Source: Catalimonadaceae bacterium JC749 (lineage in GTDB: Bacteria; Bacteroidota; Bacteroidia; Cytophagales; Cyclobacteriaceae). From it: a stretch of DNA of 64,000 nucleotides. Positions 27,654 to 36,984 of this stretch are shown here, in pieces (position 1 is the first letter of the stretch; each line of letters starts with the position of its first letter). Location of the stretch: assembly GCA_021730635.1 (NCBI GenBank), contig JAJNNC010000016.1, forward strand, positions 97,120-161,119, given 5' to 3'. The position numbers were made by a program, and so were the translations under genes. The notes under the pieces are model-generated. The model was not told the DNA's origin, made no database searches, and saw only the letters and a list, made by a program, of their open reading frames with translations.

Positions 27654-27693
27654 CTGATGCGAGTAGTTTTAGGTACAAAATATTAAGAACTGC

Positions 27694-28821
27694 TTATGAC
27701 AAAGTAAAATCCGGTAAGCGCATCACCTCACCCCCCTTCTTGGCAGATTCGTGGGCAATAATACCTACACAGGTAATATTGGCCGATTGCTTGGCATTCG
27801 GATACGGATCTCTTTCTTCCACCAGGGCATCCAGGAATTCATGGACCAGATGGGGGTGAGAACCGCCGTGTCCGGCACCCTGGGTAAAAGAAAGGTGCTG
27901 GTGCTCATCCGAATCATACACTCCTTTTGTGGTGAAACGCTGGATTGGCTCCGGCAGCAGCCTGGCATAGTCCGGGCTTTCTACCTCCTCCGGAATCTCA
28001 GGTTCGGGGCGTTTGGCTGTGTGTACCGTGAGCGGACGTCCTTCTATCAGCGGCCATTCTACCGATTTTTTAGAACCATAGACTTCAAAACTTTCCCGGT
28101 ACTGGCGGGCTACGTCAAATAGCGAGCGGTAAATATGGGCGCTCAGATCAGAGTTGCGGAACTTGATATGGGTAGTTTCTACCGCATAGGGAGAGTTATA
28201 ATGATGATGCAACTCTTCCCGGATGGTGCCGGAGCCAAAGCAGGATACATACTCAGCTTCTCCACGGGTTAAACCCAACACCGGACCCACGCAGTGCGTG
28301 GCATAATACATAGGCGGTAAGCCCGGCCAGTAGTTAGGCCACCCATCCATATCCTGCTGGTGGCTGGCTTTCAGGAACTGGATTTTGCCTAGCTCCCCTT
28401 TTTCGTAAAGTTCTTTCATAAACAGAAACTCCCGGGCATAGACCACCGTTTCCATCATCATATAAGTCAGCCCGGTTTCCTGGGTCAACCTCACAATTTC
28501 CTTACATTCTTCCACGGTAGTAGCCATGGGTACCGTACAGGCTACATGTTTGCCAGCTTTCAGTGCTTTGATAGACTGAGAAGCATGATCCGGAATAGGG
28601 GTGTTAATGTGTACGGCATCTATGTCAGGGTTCTTCAGCAATTCATCATAGGAAGTATAGCGATGTTCAATACCGAAAGCATTGCCAATTTCATCCAGTT
28701 TGGATTGGGTTCTCTGGCAAATGGCAAACAGGTTGGCATTCGGATGTTTCTGATAAATGGGAATAAACTCAGCACCAAAGCCTAATCCGATAATCGCTAT
28801 CTTGATCTTTTTGTCTTTCAT
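27694..28821 (-). CDS. Gfo/Idh/MocA family oxidoreductase lacking the EKP lysine
   Basis: A 375-residue cytoplasmic protein with an N-terminal Rossmann fold (IAIIGLGFGAEF, residues 8-19). At the position of the family's EKP motif it reads ACTVPMATT (residues 94-102), so the conserved lysine is a valine. The C-terminal domain keeps several His residues (HHHYNSPYAVETTH, GAGHGGSHPHLVHEF). Its ATG overlaps the stop of the xylose-isomerase-like gene by four bases (ATGA), so they are translationally coupled. It is the last gene of a three-gene operon with the azurin-containing dehydrogenase. NAD chemistry is probable but the changed motif leaves room for another reaction. Confidence 0.9.
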   Translation of the reverse strand: MKDKKIKIAIIGLGFGAEFIPIYQKHPNANLFAICQRTQSKLDEIGNAFGIEHRYTSYDELLKNPDIDAVHINTPIPDHASQSIKALKAGKHVACTVPMATTVEECKEIVRLTQETGLTYMMMETVVYAREFLFMKELYEKGELGKIQFLKASHQQDMDGWPNYWPGLPPMYYATHCVGPVLGLTRGEAEYVSCFGSGTIREELHHHYNSPYAVETTHIKFRNSDLSAHIYRSLFDVARQYRESFEVYGSKKSVEWPLIEGRPLTVHTAKRPEPEIPEEVESPDYARLLPEPIQRFTTKGVYDSDEHQHLSFTQGAGHGGSHPHLVHEFLDALVEERDPYPNAKQSANITCVGIIAHESAKKGGEVMRLPDFTLS

Positions 28822-29681
28822 TGTTGTGAAGTGTTAAAAAGTTGTTTTAAAAAAGTAAGTCCGTCAGCGGCAAAGGCATCCTGGCTGCCGGCCAGATGGC
28901 GCCAGATACACACAGCGCCCGCCAGTTCTTTGATTTCAGGCGTAAAGCTCTCTATGGAAATACAACCCTGATAGTTGATTTGCTCCAGTCCTCTTTTGAA
29001 AGCGTCCCAGCGGGTTTGTCCGGTGCCAGGCGTACCCCGGTAATTTTCCGACACCTGCACATGAATGAGTTTGTCACCTACCGAGGTAATCGCTTTTTCC
29101 AGATCAGGTTCTTCAATCGTCATATGAAAACTATCGAGCAGCACCCTGGCAGCCGGGTGATTGATATCCCGTACAAGCCGCATCAGATCTTCGGCCGTAT
29201 TGATCAGGTCAGACTCGAAGCGGTTGAGTGATTCCAGAGCGATGCTCAGCCCATGCTGCTCAGCCATCTGGCATACGCGATACAGGTTTTCTACCGCCCG
29301 GTTCCATTCCACTTTCCGTTGTTCCTGGGGAATCATACGGGCTTTGCCCACGGCAGAATACATAGGCCCAGCCAAGAAGGCAGCATCCCAGGTGTTGCAC
29401 AGCCTGAAACATTGCTCGATGTAATCGAAACAGGTCTTGTGCACCGCAGGATCTTCATGGGTGAGGTCGCGGGAAGGTCCGAAAGCACCACAGACAACAG
29501 CTTTCAGCTCATGTTGTAACAAGGCTTCTCTGACTTTCTCTCCGTCAATCATGTCCGGATATTCTACGGGTATTTCTACCGTGTCGTACCCCATCGCTTT
29601 GATTTTCGGGAAAAGGGCTGTGGTATTCGTCTTGAAAGGGGAAGTCCATAGCCAGGTACTTACACCAAAAGTGAGATTCAT
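28818..29681 (-). CDS. Sugar phosphate isomerase/epimerase family protein
   Basis: A 287-residue TIM-barrel protein of the xylose-isomerase-like family, with no signal peptide. Marks are MGYDTVEIPVEYPDM, LSIALESLNRFESDLI (metal-ligand Glu), AARVLLDSFHMTIEE (Asp and His) and GCISIESFTPEI (last Glu). The closest familiar members are tagatose/psicose 3-epimerase-like proteins. It is the middle gene of the minus-strand operon and is coupled to the Gfo/Idh/MocA gene. An epimerase or isomerase acting on a keto-sugar made by the oxidoreductases is the likely role. Confidence 0.9.
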   Translation of the reverse strand: MNLTFGVSTWLWTSPFKTNTTALFPKIKAMGYDTVEIPVEYPDMIDGEKVREALLQHELKAVVCGAFGPSRDLTHEDPAVHKTCFDYIEQCFRLCNTWDAAFLAGPMYSAVGKARMIPQEQRKVEWNRAVENLYRVCQMAEQHGLSIALESLNRFESDLINTAEDLMRLVRDINHPAARVLLDSFHMTIEEPDLEKAITSVGDKLIHVQVSENYRGTPGTGQTRWDAFKRGLEQINYQGCISIESFTPEIKELAGAVCIWRHLAGSQDAFAADGLTFLKQLFNTSQQ

Positions 29682-29771
29682 AGGCTGTGTGTTTTTAAAA
29701 GTTTGGATGGTCCGTAAGGCATATTCATAACCTTATTACTCGAAACTTTATAGTTGCATAAACCTGATACA

Positions 29772-32700
29772 TCAGATAGACTCAGCGCTAACCACCTTCA
29801 TATTTCCCTGCATAATGCGCCAGTGACCTGGAAACGTGCAGATGAAGGGATAGTCACCCGGTTCTTCCGGTGCCGTAAAGGTCAGTCGCAAGGTCTCATT
29901 CGGGTTCGCCAGTGGAGTACTAAAGAGTACTTCCGGCATATCAGGCACATATTGTTTCTCAGCGCCTTGCGGGTCGGTCGCCAGTTTATCGGCTGCGGCA
30001 CCTACGATTTCCTTGGCACCCGGCTGGGTGATCACCACATTGTGCTGCATAAAGTCCGGATTTTCAAAAACAATTTCTACAGGTTTACCGGCCTGCACGG
30101 CAAACTCGCTGATGTCGTATTTCATCTCATTCTTCACCGTTTTGAGATGCACCACGGTAGCGGCTTCTTCAGTATTGGATGCCAGGGTAGCCTGTGGTTG
30201 CTCCGGCCTGTTCCAGTAAGATTCCATGAAGGCCGTGGCCAGGCTATTCCCTTCATAAAAAGGCTGCCCGGCTTTGTTATACTCTTTTTCTATCTGGTAT
30301 CTCCAGCTACCGGCCAGCGGTATTTTTTGTCTGCCAGCCTGCACAAACATGGTTTCCGGTTCACCGGCAAAGCCGCCCCATCCCCGGGCATCTTCCATCC
30401 GGATGGCTATGACATTTTTGCCAGCCTGCAGTAAGTTTTCCGGTATATCATAGATTCTATCTTTGCTGGGCTGATCTTTCATGCTACCCACCAGCACTCC
30501 ATTTACATAGGTTTGATCGCTTTCGTTGATAGCTCCCAAAGAGATTCTGCCCGCCTGCCCGGCCACCTGCCTGGGCACTTCTATTACTTTTCTGAACCAG
30601 AGGATGCCGTCTACGTCTATGCCGGCTCTTTCCAGAAATTCAGGTAAGTCCAGGCTTTCCCACTCGGCATCCGGAAAGGTCATATCCTGCTTTTGGGGTA
30701 GTTCATTTTTTCGAGCCTGCATGGCTTCAAAGTCAGGATGATCTTCCAGGTAAGCAGCCATAAAACCATCCTTGTGTTTGGCCGCAGCAGTATACACAGC
30801 CTGAGAAAGCCAGTTATCTTTTTTGATCTTTTCTTCCTCACTCAGGGTATACACCATTTTACCGATGCCGTCGGAAGTTTCCATGTCGGCCATAGCGAGC
30901 AGGGCAGTCAACCGGGTATGCGGATCAGGATCCTGTAATACCTGAGACTGCAGAATGGCTTGATTTGCCCAGCGGGTGTTGGGCAACACCTGAATGGCCG
31001 CTTTCCTGACGCCTGCCGCCGGATGGTTCAAGGCATCTACCGCTATCTTGTAAGCTTCCTTGTTCTCGCCTTCTAAGGCACCCAGTCCGTGAATAAGCCA
31101 CAGGGCATGGATAGCAGAGGAGTTCAGTCCCATTTCATCCACGTTTCTGCCTTTTACCATGTTGTACAAATCAGGAAGAATATCTGTGTCTCCTCTTTCC
31201 ATGAGCAGGCGTTGGGCTGTCAGGCGCCAGAACATATTATCATGTTTTAAGGCGTCCAGTAAGCCTTCCGGGTCATCCTTGCTGAGTTGTATAGGTTCAT
31301 AGGGTTCCGATTCCCTGTGAACGATCCGCCAGATCCGGCCATGCATTTTGTCCCGCAAGGGATTTTCATAGGCATTACCCTCCCCTGTCTCTGCCTCATA
31401 GCCACCCCGTTCGGGTGTAGGAGTGGGGTTGTGCTGCACAATAAAATTATACCAGTCGGCTACCCAGACAGCGCCATCAGGTCCTACTTTCGCTTCTACA
31501 GGCGCCACCCACTCATCAGCACTGGCCAGTAAATTGCCTCCATTCCTCTCTACAAAGCCTGCCCCTTCTTTTTCTATGATGGCTATGTGTACCAGGTGAC
31601 CGGTAGGCTCACAGACGAGGGCGATACGGTTCCAGAACTCCTGCGGATACGCCCTGGCTGTATAGAAGTTATGGCCCGCAGCAGCGGTAAATCCACCCCA
31701 TACGTCCACCTGCCGCACATGACCAGTAATCGGCTGCATCGCATAGTGGCCGTCGATTTTGACGCTACCTCCGGCAGGCAGTCCTTCCACATCTTTAAAG
31801 TACTTGTTGGGAATGCCCAGGTAGACACTGTGTGTATTGTTAGCGGTAGAAGCAAAAATGTCATTGGTTTCCGTAAATCCCAATCCCCAGGTGTTGTTAC
31901 TGGTGTTGGTCAGCAGCTCAAAGCTGGACAAATCCGGCTTGAAGCGATACAGGCTCTGGGAGAATTCATAGTATTCACCTGCAATGTTGCCTTTGAAGCC
32001 GGAGTAGCCCACCACGCCCCAGATCTGATTGTCAGGGCCATATTTGAGATTGGAAGGGCCGGCATGGGTATCAAAAGTGCCCCATCCGGTAAGAATCTTT
32101 TCCCGTACATCCGCTATGTCATCCCCATCCGTATCCTGCAAAAACATGAAGTGAGGCGCCTGAGAGATAATAACCCCTCCTCTGGCAAAGACCAGGCTGG
32201 TAGGAATATTGAGCTGATCGGCAAAGATTGTAAACTTGTCGGCTTTCCCGTCGCCATCCGTATCTTCACAGATTTTTATGCGGTCATCGCCTACCCCATC
32301 CTGCTCTCTCACCGTATTAGGATAATCTACGGTCTCGATCACCCACAGGCGACCTTTTTCATCCCATTCCATGGCAATAGGGTTGATAATATCGGGTTCG
32401 GCGGCAAAAAGTTCCAGTTCAAAGCCTACAGGTACCTGCATGAGCTTTTTAGACTGTTCCGGCGTAAAGGGCTCCTGATACTGAGGAGCCGGGTCACGCT
32501 TCTCATAGTTGGGAATATTAGCCCTAGGCTCATAGACCAGTTCGGGTATTGTTTCCTGGAAGGCTTGCCACTGTTGTTTTGCCTGATCACTGACAGCCCA
32601 GATAATACCGGCTTCCATCAGGTTATGAAATCCGGGGTTATTCCAGGTACGTTCGTCATGGCCATAGGCTGTATAAAAGACCCGACCCTCCCCATATTCT

Positions 32701-33293
32701 TTTACCCATGTCCAGGGCTCCCGATGGTCGCCCTCTACCCGCTCCATCAGCACCGTACGGTCGTCGCTGAGTTTATCATGGACATAAGTCTCGTCCCAGG
32801 TAGAAAATTCTTCTACTGCCTCCAGGGCCGGGTGATCCGGCTGCACGATATTGGCCACAAAGGTGCCGGTATCGTGTTTCAGAAACTGACCTCCTACCAG
32901 TTCGATGTATTCCGGAGAGTTCTGGAAGCAGAAGCTGGCACAGTGAATGGGAATGAAACCTTTGCCGCCTTCTACAAAACTGAGCAAAGCTTCTTCCTGG
33001 GAAGGTGTGATCTGCTCATGGTTGGCATAGATGATCAGCCCGTCATACTGATTCAGTGTTGGTTCATTCAGATCTTCCACATTTTCGGTGTAGGTCAGGT
33101 GAATGCCATTTTTGGAAAGAGCCGAAGCCAGCATAGGCATATACAGGGCGGAGTTATGATGGTCGCTGGCATGTCCCAGGAATAAAATCTCTAAGGGCTG
33201 AGGGCCTGTATCGGCTTTTCTGTCTTCTGAGGTCTTACACCCGAAAGCCAGCCACCCTATCCAAATGAAGGTGCAAATGTTGAAAATTTTCAT
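29772..33293 (-). CDS. Lipoprotein fusion: ThuA, beta-propeller dehydrogenase, HEAT, azurin-like copper domain
   Basis: A 1173-residue lipoprotein (lipobox AFGC, Cys19). Domains in order: ThuA (about 35-235); a six-bladed sorbosone/glucose dehydrogenase-like propeller of the PVC type (about 290-660) with two Ca-binding-like DTDGDG/DTDGDD loops and HAGPSNLKYGPD; HEAT repeats (about 670-850); a jelly-roll domain like those of GH2 or sialate esterases (about 880-1000); and a C-terminal azurin/plastocyanin-like domain. Its copper ligands are visible: His1084 (MQHNVV), Cys1152 and His1157 (CTFPGH), Met1161. Many relatives end in a CxxCH cytochrome domain; none is seen here. It probably oxidises a sugar outside the cytoplasm and passes electrons to copper. 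It leads a three-gene operon. Confidence 0.88.
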   Translation of the reverse strand: MKIFNICTFIWIGWLAFGCKTSEDRKADTGPQPLEILFLGHASDHHNSALYMPMLASALSKNGIHLTYTENVEDLNEPTLNQYDGLIIYANHEQITPSQEEALLSFVEGGKGFIPIHCASFCFQNSPEYIELVGGQFLKHDTGTFVANIVQPDHPALEAVEEFSTWDETYVHDKLSDDRTVLMERVEGDHREPWTWVKEYGEGRVFYTAYGHDERTWNNPGFHNLMEAGIIWAVSDQAKQQWQAFQETIPELVYEPRANIPNYEKRDPAPQYQEPFTPEQSKKLMQVPVGFELELFAAEPDIINPIAMEWDEKGRLWVIETVDYPNTVREQDGVGDDRIKICEDTDGDGKADKFTIFADQLNIPTSLVFARGGVIISQAPHFMFLQDTDGDDIADVREKILTGWGTFDTHAGPSNLKYGPDNQIWGVVGYSGFKGNIAGEYYEFSQSLYRFKPDLSSFELLTNTSNNTWGLGFTETNDIFASTANNTHSVYLGIPNKYFKDVEGLPAGGSVKIDGHYAMQPITGHVRQVDVWGGFTAAAGHNFYTARAYPQEFWNRIALVCEPTGHLVHIAIIEKEGAGFVERNGGNLLASADEWVAPVEAKVGPDGAVWVADWYNFIVQHNPTPTPERGGYEAETGEGNAYENPLRDKMHGRIWRIVHRESEPYEPIQLSKDDPEGLLDALKHDNMFWRLTAQRLLMERGDTDILPDLYNMVKGRNVDEMGLNSSAIHALWLIHGLGALEGENKEAYKIAVDALNHPAAGVRKAAIQVLPNTRWANQAILQSQVLQDPDPHTRLTALLAMADMETSDGIGKMVYTLSEEEKIKKDNWLSQAVYTAAAKHKDGFMAAYLEDHPDFEAMQARKNELPQKQDMTFPDAEWESLDLPEFLERAGIDVDGILWFRKVIEVPRQVAGQAGRISLGAINESDQTYVNGVLVGSMKDQPSKDRIYDIPENLLQAGKNVIAIRMEDARGWGGFAGEPETMFVQAGRQKIPLAGSWRYQIEKEYNKAGQPFYEGNSLATAFMESYWNRPEQPQATLASNTEEAATVVHLKTVKNEMKYDISEFAVQAGKPVEIVFENPDFMQHNVVITQPGAKEIVGAAADKLATDPQGAEKQYVPDMPEVLFSTPLANPNETLRLTFTAPEEPGDYPFICTFPGHWRIMQGNMKVVSAESI

Positions 33294-33428
33294 GGAGGTA
33301 ACATTTAATCAGGACTTCAATTTTCAAAAAAATAGCTAGAAAAACATGCTTTATTTTATCAAAGAATACCTGTATTTTGCCTGAAATTAAAAAATATTTT
33401 ATAATTACAGGATAAATTAGTGTAATGA

Positions 33429-34307
33429 ATGAAAGCGGCTCTACAAAAATCACCTATTCCGGCTTCCCATGCTTTCGTCGTGAAAGATCTGAGAGACCCT
33501 CATTTTGATCCCAACTGGCATTTTCATCCGGAGTATCAGTTGTTTGTGGTGTTACAGGGTTCCGGTACTCGCTTTATTGGCGATCATGTGAAACCTTTCA
33601 AGGAAGGAGACATGGTATTCACCGGACCGGACCTGCCTCATTTGTGGCGCAGCGACAACGAGTATTTTGAGGGGCGGGAAGATCTCTGGACACGCGGTGT
33701 GGTCATCTATTTTCATGAGAATTTTCTGGGCGATCAGTTTCTGCAGAAAGAAGAAATGATCAAAGTGAAGCAGCTTTTTACCAGAGCCTGCCGGGGTGTG
33801 GAGGTGATCGGCAAAACGGCTGAATGTATCAGAAAGATGATGCTGGAACTGCTGGACCTGACAGGGTTTGAGAGCGTCATTCATTTGTTAAAGATTTTGC
33901 ACCTGCTGGCCAATACGACTGAGTATCATCTGCTTTCCAGTGCCGGCTACACTAATTCCATGAAAGAAGGGGATACAGAAAGAATGAACAAGGTGCATGC
34001 CTATGTGATGGGGAATTTCAGGCGTAAGATCAGTCTGGAAGAGGTGGCTGCTATTGCCAACATGACCCCTACCTCCTTTAGCCGGTATTTTAAAGTACAT
34101 GCCAATAAAACATTTTCTGATTTTGTGAGTGAGATCAGGATAGGCTACGCCTGCAAATTGCTGATTGAAGACAGACTGAATGTTTCTCAGGCCTGCTATG
34201 AAAGTGGTTTTCAGACGCTTTCCAATTTTAATAAACAGTTTAAATCCATTACGCACCGGAGCCCCTTAGCCTATAAAAAAGAGTATACCGAAGCTGTCTT
34301 CGGGTAG
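33429..34307 (+). CDS. AraC-family transcriptional regulator with cupin sensor
   Basis: A 292-residue regulator. The N-terminal cupin (NWHFHPEYQLFVVLQGSG, then FTGPDLPHLWRSD) is typical of sugar-sensing AraC proteins. The C-terminal ~100 residues hold two helix-turn-helix units (EEVAAIANMTPTSFSRYF and ESGFQTLSNFNKQFK). It is divergent from the large dehydrogenase operon with 135 bases between, which also contain A+T-rich possible binding sites, and 41 bases before the BNR_4 gene. Control of both flanking units in response to the locus substrate is the simplest reading. Confidence 0.9.
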   Translation: MKAALQKSPIPASHAFVVKDLRDPHFDPNWHFHPEYQLFVVLQGSGTRFIGDHVKPFKEGDMVFTGPDLPHLWRSDNEYFEGREDLWTRGVVIYFHENFLGDQFLQKEEMIKVKQLFTRACRGVEVIGKTAECIRKMMLELLDLTGFESVIHLLKILHLLANTTEYHLLSSAGYTNSMKEGDTERMNKVHAYVMGNFRRKISLEEVAAIANMTPTSFSRYFKVHANKTFSDFVSEIRIGYACKLLIEDRLNVSQACYESGFQTLSNFNKQFKSITHRSPLAYKKEYTEAVFG

Positions 34308-34348
34308 GCAGCAGGAAGAACCCCGTACCTCCAAATGAACGATATACG

Positions 34349-35683
34349 ATGCTACGACACTTTCAACTACTATCCATCCTTTTCTTAGGGATATGCTTCA
34401 CGACAGGGTACGGGCAAGGACTGCCGCAACCGACAGTGCTGACAGACAATGGTGCCTGGTGCTGGTTTTCTGATCCGCGGGCTGTTTATTATGATGGGAA
34501 AACATATACTGGCTGGGTGAAGGATGATGGAAGCGTAGAAGTAGGGGCCTTTGACTACCAGACAGGAGCCGTCACAACGCAGATTATTTATCCCAGGTTG
34601 GAAGTGGATGATCATAACAACCCGGCATTTGTCATCAGGCCCGATGGGCACCTGCTGGCTTTTTATACCAAACACCACAAAGAAGACTTATATGTGAGTG
34701 TCACGAAAAATCCGGAGGATATCACTGCCTGGGAACCTCCTAAAGTGCTGCACCCCAATGATCCGGCCCTGGTAGAAAAATATGGTGACGATCGTTATAC
34801 GTATGCCAACCCTTTCATGCTTTCTGATGAGAACAACCGCCTGTATCTCTTCGGGCGGTGGACAGGCTTTAAGCCGAACATGACATGGTCAGACGATGGA
34901 GGCCTCACCTGGACCCAAGCGAAAGTAGTGGTTTGCCCGTTGCCGATAGATCCCGGCCAGCGGCCTTATGTTAAATATTATTCCAACGGAAAAGATAAGA
35001 TCCACATGGTTTTTACAGACGGGCATCCCCGTAATGAACCTGCCAACAGTGTATACTATGCGTATTATCAGAAAGGCGCTTTTTTTCGGGCCGACGGTCA
35101 TAAGATTTGTACCATAGATGAACTTCCCTTTGAACCCAAAGAAGCTTCTCTGGTGTATGATGCCCGCAAGACAGGCAATCGTGCCTGGGTTTGGGATATT
35201 TGTGAAGAGGCCGGGGGGTATCCTGTGGTCGCTTATACGCGTTTACCCGAGGCAACGGATCACCGTTACCACTATGCCCGGTATGATGGCAAACAGTGGC
35301 TGGATTATGAGATCTGTAAGGCTGGCCAGTGGTTTCCGCAAACCCCGGAAGGAGAGGAGGAAAGAGAACAGCACTATTCAGCAGGGATCAGCATTGACCC
35401 GCAGCATCCTTCGGTGGTGTTTTTATCCAGGCCTGTCCAGGAGGTTTTTGAGATAGAACAATGGACTACCGCTGACGGTGGTAAAAGCTGGGCATCGACA
35501 CCTGTGACCCAGCATTCTGCATACGACCAGGTGCGCCCCTTTGTGGTAGGGAATGTGCCGGAGGAGCAAGGCACCTCGGTGTTATGGATGGAAAATAAAA
35601 GATATGTTCATTATACCGACTATCAGTGTCAGATCAAGGGGGCCCTTGGGTTAGGAAAGGAAGAGAAAGCCGGCGGGAAGTAG
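34349..35683 (+). CDS. Secreted BNR_4 beta-propeller protein, possible glycan-active enzyme
   Basis: A 444-residue protein with a signal peptide (ending near TTGYGQ) and a seven-bladed propeller of the BNR_4 family. Visible marks are GAWCWFSDPRAVYYDGKTY, DDHNNPAF, Asp-box-like SDDGGLTW and TADGGKSW, and HYSAGISIDPQHPSVVF. Members of this family are annotated as putative neuraminidases, and some related proteins are polysaccharide lyases acting on rhamnose- or uronate-containing glycans. It is encoded next to the AraC regulator. The substrate cannot be set from sequence, but a role in freeing the sugar used by the locus is plausible. Confidence 0.85.
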   Translation: MLRHFQLLSILFLGICFTTGYGQGLPQPTVLTDNGAWCWFSDPRAVYYDGKTYTGWVKDDGSVEVGAFDYQTGAVTTQIIYPRLEVDDHNNPAFVIRPDGHLLAFYTKHHKEDLYVSVTKNPEDITAWEPPKVLHPNDPALVEKYGDDRYTYANPFMLSDENNRLYLFGRWTGFKPNMTWSDDGGLTWTQAKVVVCPLPIDPGQRPYVKYYSNGKDKIHMVFTDGHPRNEPANSVYYAYYQKGAFFRADGHKICTIDELPFEPKEASLVYDARKTGNRAWVWDICEEAGGYPVVAYTRLPEATDHRYHYARYDGKQWLDYEICKAGQWFPQTPEGEEEREQHYSAGISIDPQHPSVVFLSRPVQEVFEIEQWTTADGGKSWASTPVTQHSAYDQVRPFVVGNVPEEQGTSVLWMENKRYVHYTDYQCQIKGALGLGKEEKAGGK

Positions 35684-35700
35684 AAAAGGAAGACCTTGAC

Positions 35701-36633
35701 CTATAGCCACTGGTAAGAGGTATGATTTACAATGTATTGAATGCCTTCTTCCGGTTTGGTAGGGGTGAAATTGAATCTTTTCTCAAACTTACTGCTGTCA
35801 AAAACATAGTCTCTGTCGTATTGATAGGCCATTTCTTTGAGCTCTCGCATGATAGGTACAAAAAGGCCCAGAACACCCAGCAGCCAGACAGGGACCACCC
35901 GGTACTTCGGCTTAACCTTCATGGTCCTGGCAAAAAGCTCCACCCATTGTTTCCCGGTTAGCGGAGTTTGATCAGTAGGTAAATGCCATACCTGCTGGTA
36001 AGCATCCGGCGTATTGCCGAGCAGGGCGGTCGCTTTGGCGGCGTCCAGTGTATAAGTAAAAGTGTGTACTTTGTTGATGTCGGCAAACCAGTCGGCAGGT
36101 TTCCCATTCAGCAAATTCTTATAAACAGTTTCTATCAGTACACTGTTTCTCACGGGACCGTAGAAGTCGGCGGCACGGGCAATCAGGGCGGTTATGTTTC
36201 CTTTGGCTGTCTCGTCTAGCAGCATTTGTGCGATCTGTGCGCGTATTTCCCCTTTCTTGCTGGTAGGTCTGACAGGTGTTTCTTCTGTCATATGAGGCAG
36301 ATGATCCCTGTCGTACATATACACATTATCAAAAAAGACCAGTTTAGCCTGGTGTTTTTTACAGGCCTCGATCACCTGTCGCATCAAAGCCGGCCACTTT
36401 ACCCGCCAGACCTTGAGTTCATAGGTAAAGCCAACGGTCAGATACACTACTTCCGAACCGGCGACCGCCTGGTCTACCAGGGAAGCATCGGAAAGGTCAG
36501 CCGGAAAAAGTTCATCCGTACTGTTCACTTTTTGCGGTTTCCGGCTGACCAGACGTACTTTATCGGTGAATTGGGTAAGTTCTCTGGCAAGTTCAACGCC
36601 GATAGCGCCTCCCGCTCCTAAAATTGTTTGCAT
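35701..36633 (-). CDS. NAD-dependent epimerase/dehydratase (extended SDR) family protein
   Basis: A 310-residue protein starting with the nucleotide-binding loop in MQTILGAGGAIG. Asp-rich PADLSDASLVDQAV, FFDNVYMYD and IARAADFYGP follow the pattern of atypical extended SDRs, and the usual YxxxK is not clear. The frame extends to 36693, but a consensus promoter covers that region, so ATG 36633 is the true start. A C-terminal hydrophobic stretch (VVPVWLLGVLGLFVP) is typical of this group. It ends 17 bases after the convergent BNR_4 gene. Substrate unknown. Confidence 0.87.
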   Translation of the reverse strand: MQTILGAGGAIGVELARELTQFTDKVRLVSRKPQKVNSTDELFPADLSDASLVDQAVAGSEVVYLTVGFTYELKVWRVKWPALMRQVIEACKKHQAKLVFFDNVYMYDRDHLPHMTEETPVRPTSKKGEIRAQIAQMLLDETAKGNITALIARAADFYGPVRNSVLIETVYKNLLNGKPADWFADINKVHTFTYTLDAAKATALLGNTPDAYQQVWHLPTDQTPLTGKQWVELFARTMKVKPKYRVVPVWLLGVLGLFVPIMRELKEMAYQYDRDYVFDSSKFEKRFNFTPTKPEEGIQYIVNHTSYQWL

Positions 36634-36690
36634 TACTGTTTGCTTAATTTGTATGATATGACCGTTGTGTCCGTCAGTTTCTTCGGGCAC

Positions 36691-36721
36691 CAAAGGTAAG
36701 AGGAAATCGCATAAGCTTCAA
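36691..36721 (-). promoter_or_regulatory. Promoter of the SDR-family gene
   Basis: On the minus strand TTG (36721-36719), 20 bases, then TACCTTTG (36698-36691) match the Bacteroidota -33/-7 consensus. Transcription would start near 36685, so a start codon at 36693 is impossible and 36633 is supported. Confidence 0.6.
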
Positions 36722-36984
36722 TGAGATTGTTACACTATATTGAATAAGAGGGAGGGGAGGGTGGTAGATGGTTATCAGTTTTTTATCATCTAACCATGAT
36801 TGATGTTTTGGAAAGCATCCCCGTGGAAGCGACTGTTTCTGAAGAGGACGACAGGGAAGATTTTTTATTTATAGATTTAGATTTAGCTTTGCGAGTTGTG
36901 ATGCGTGAGCGCATTAAGAAATCATTATCAATGATCATCACAAATAATGTTTTACACCTTGTTTATGGCTAACTGTCATTACGT
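36722..36984 (+). promoter_or_regulatory. Intergenic region with a likely nuoL promoter
   Basis: TAGCTTTG at 36884-36891 fits the -7 consensus on the plus strand, about 93 bases before the nuoL start, but no clear TTG lies at the right distance. The region also holds a 58-codon frame (36796-36972) in the nuoL frame that ends 12 bases before nuoL. The promoter inside it makes it doubtful as a gene. Confidence 0.4.

Noticed and set aside
36796..36972. 58-codon frame in front of nuoL, in the same frame
   Set aside because: A TAGCTTTG promoter box lies inside it, no ribosome site is seen, and a stop separates it from nuoL. A real leader peptide remains a small chance.
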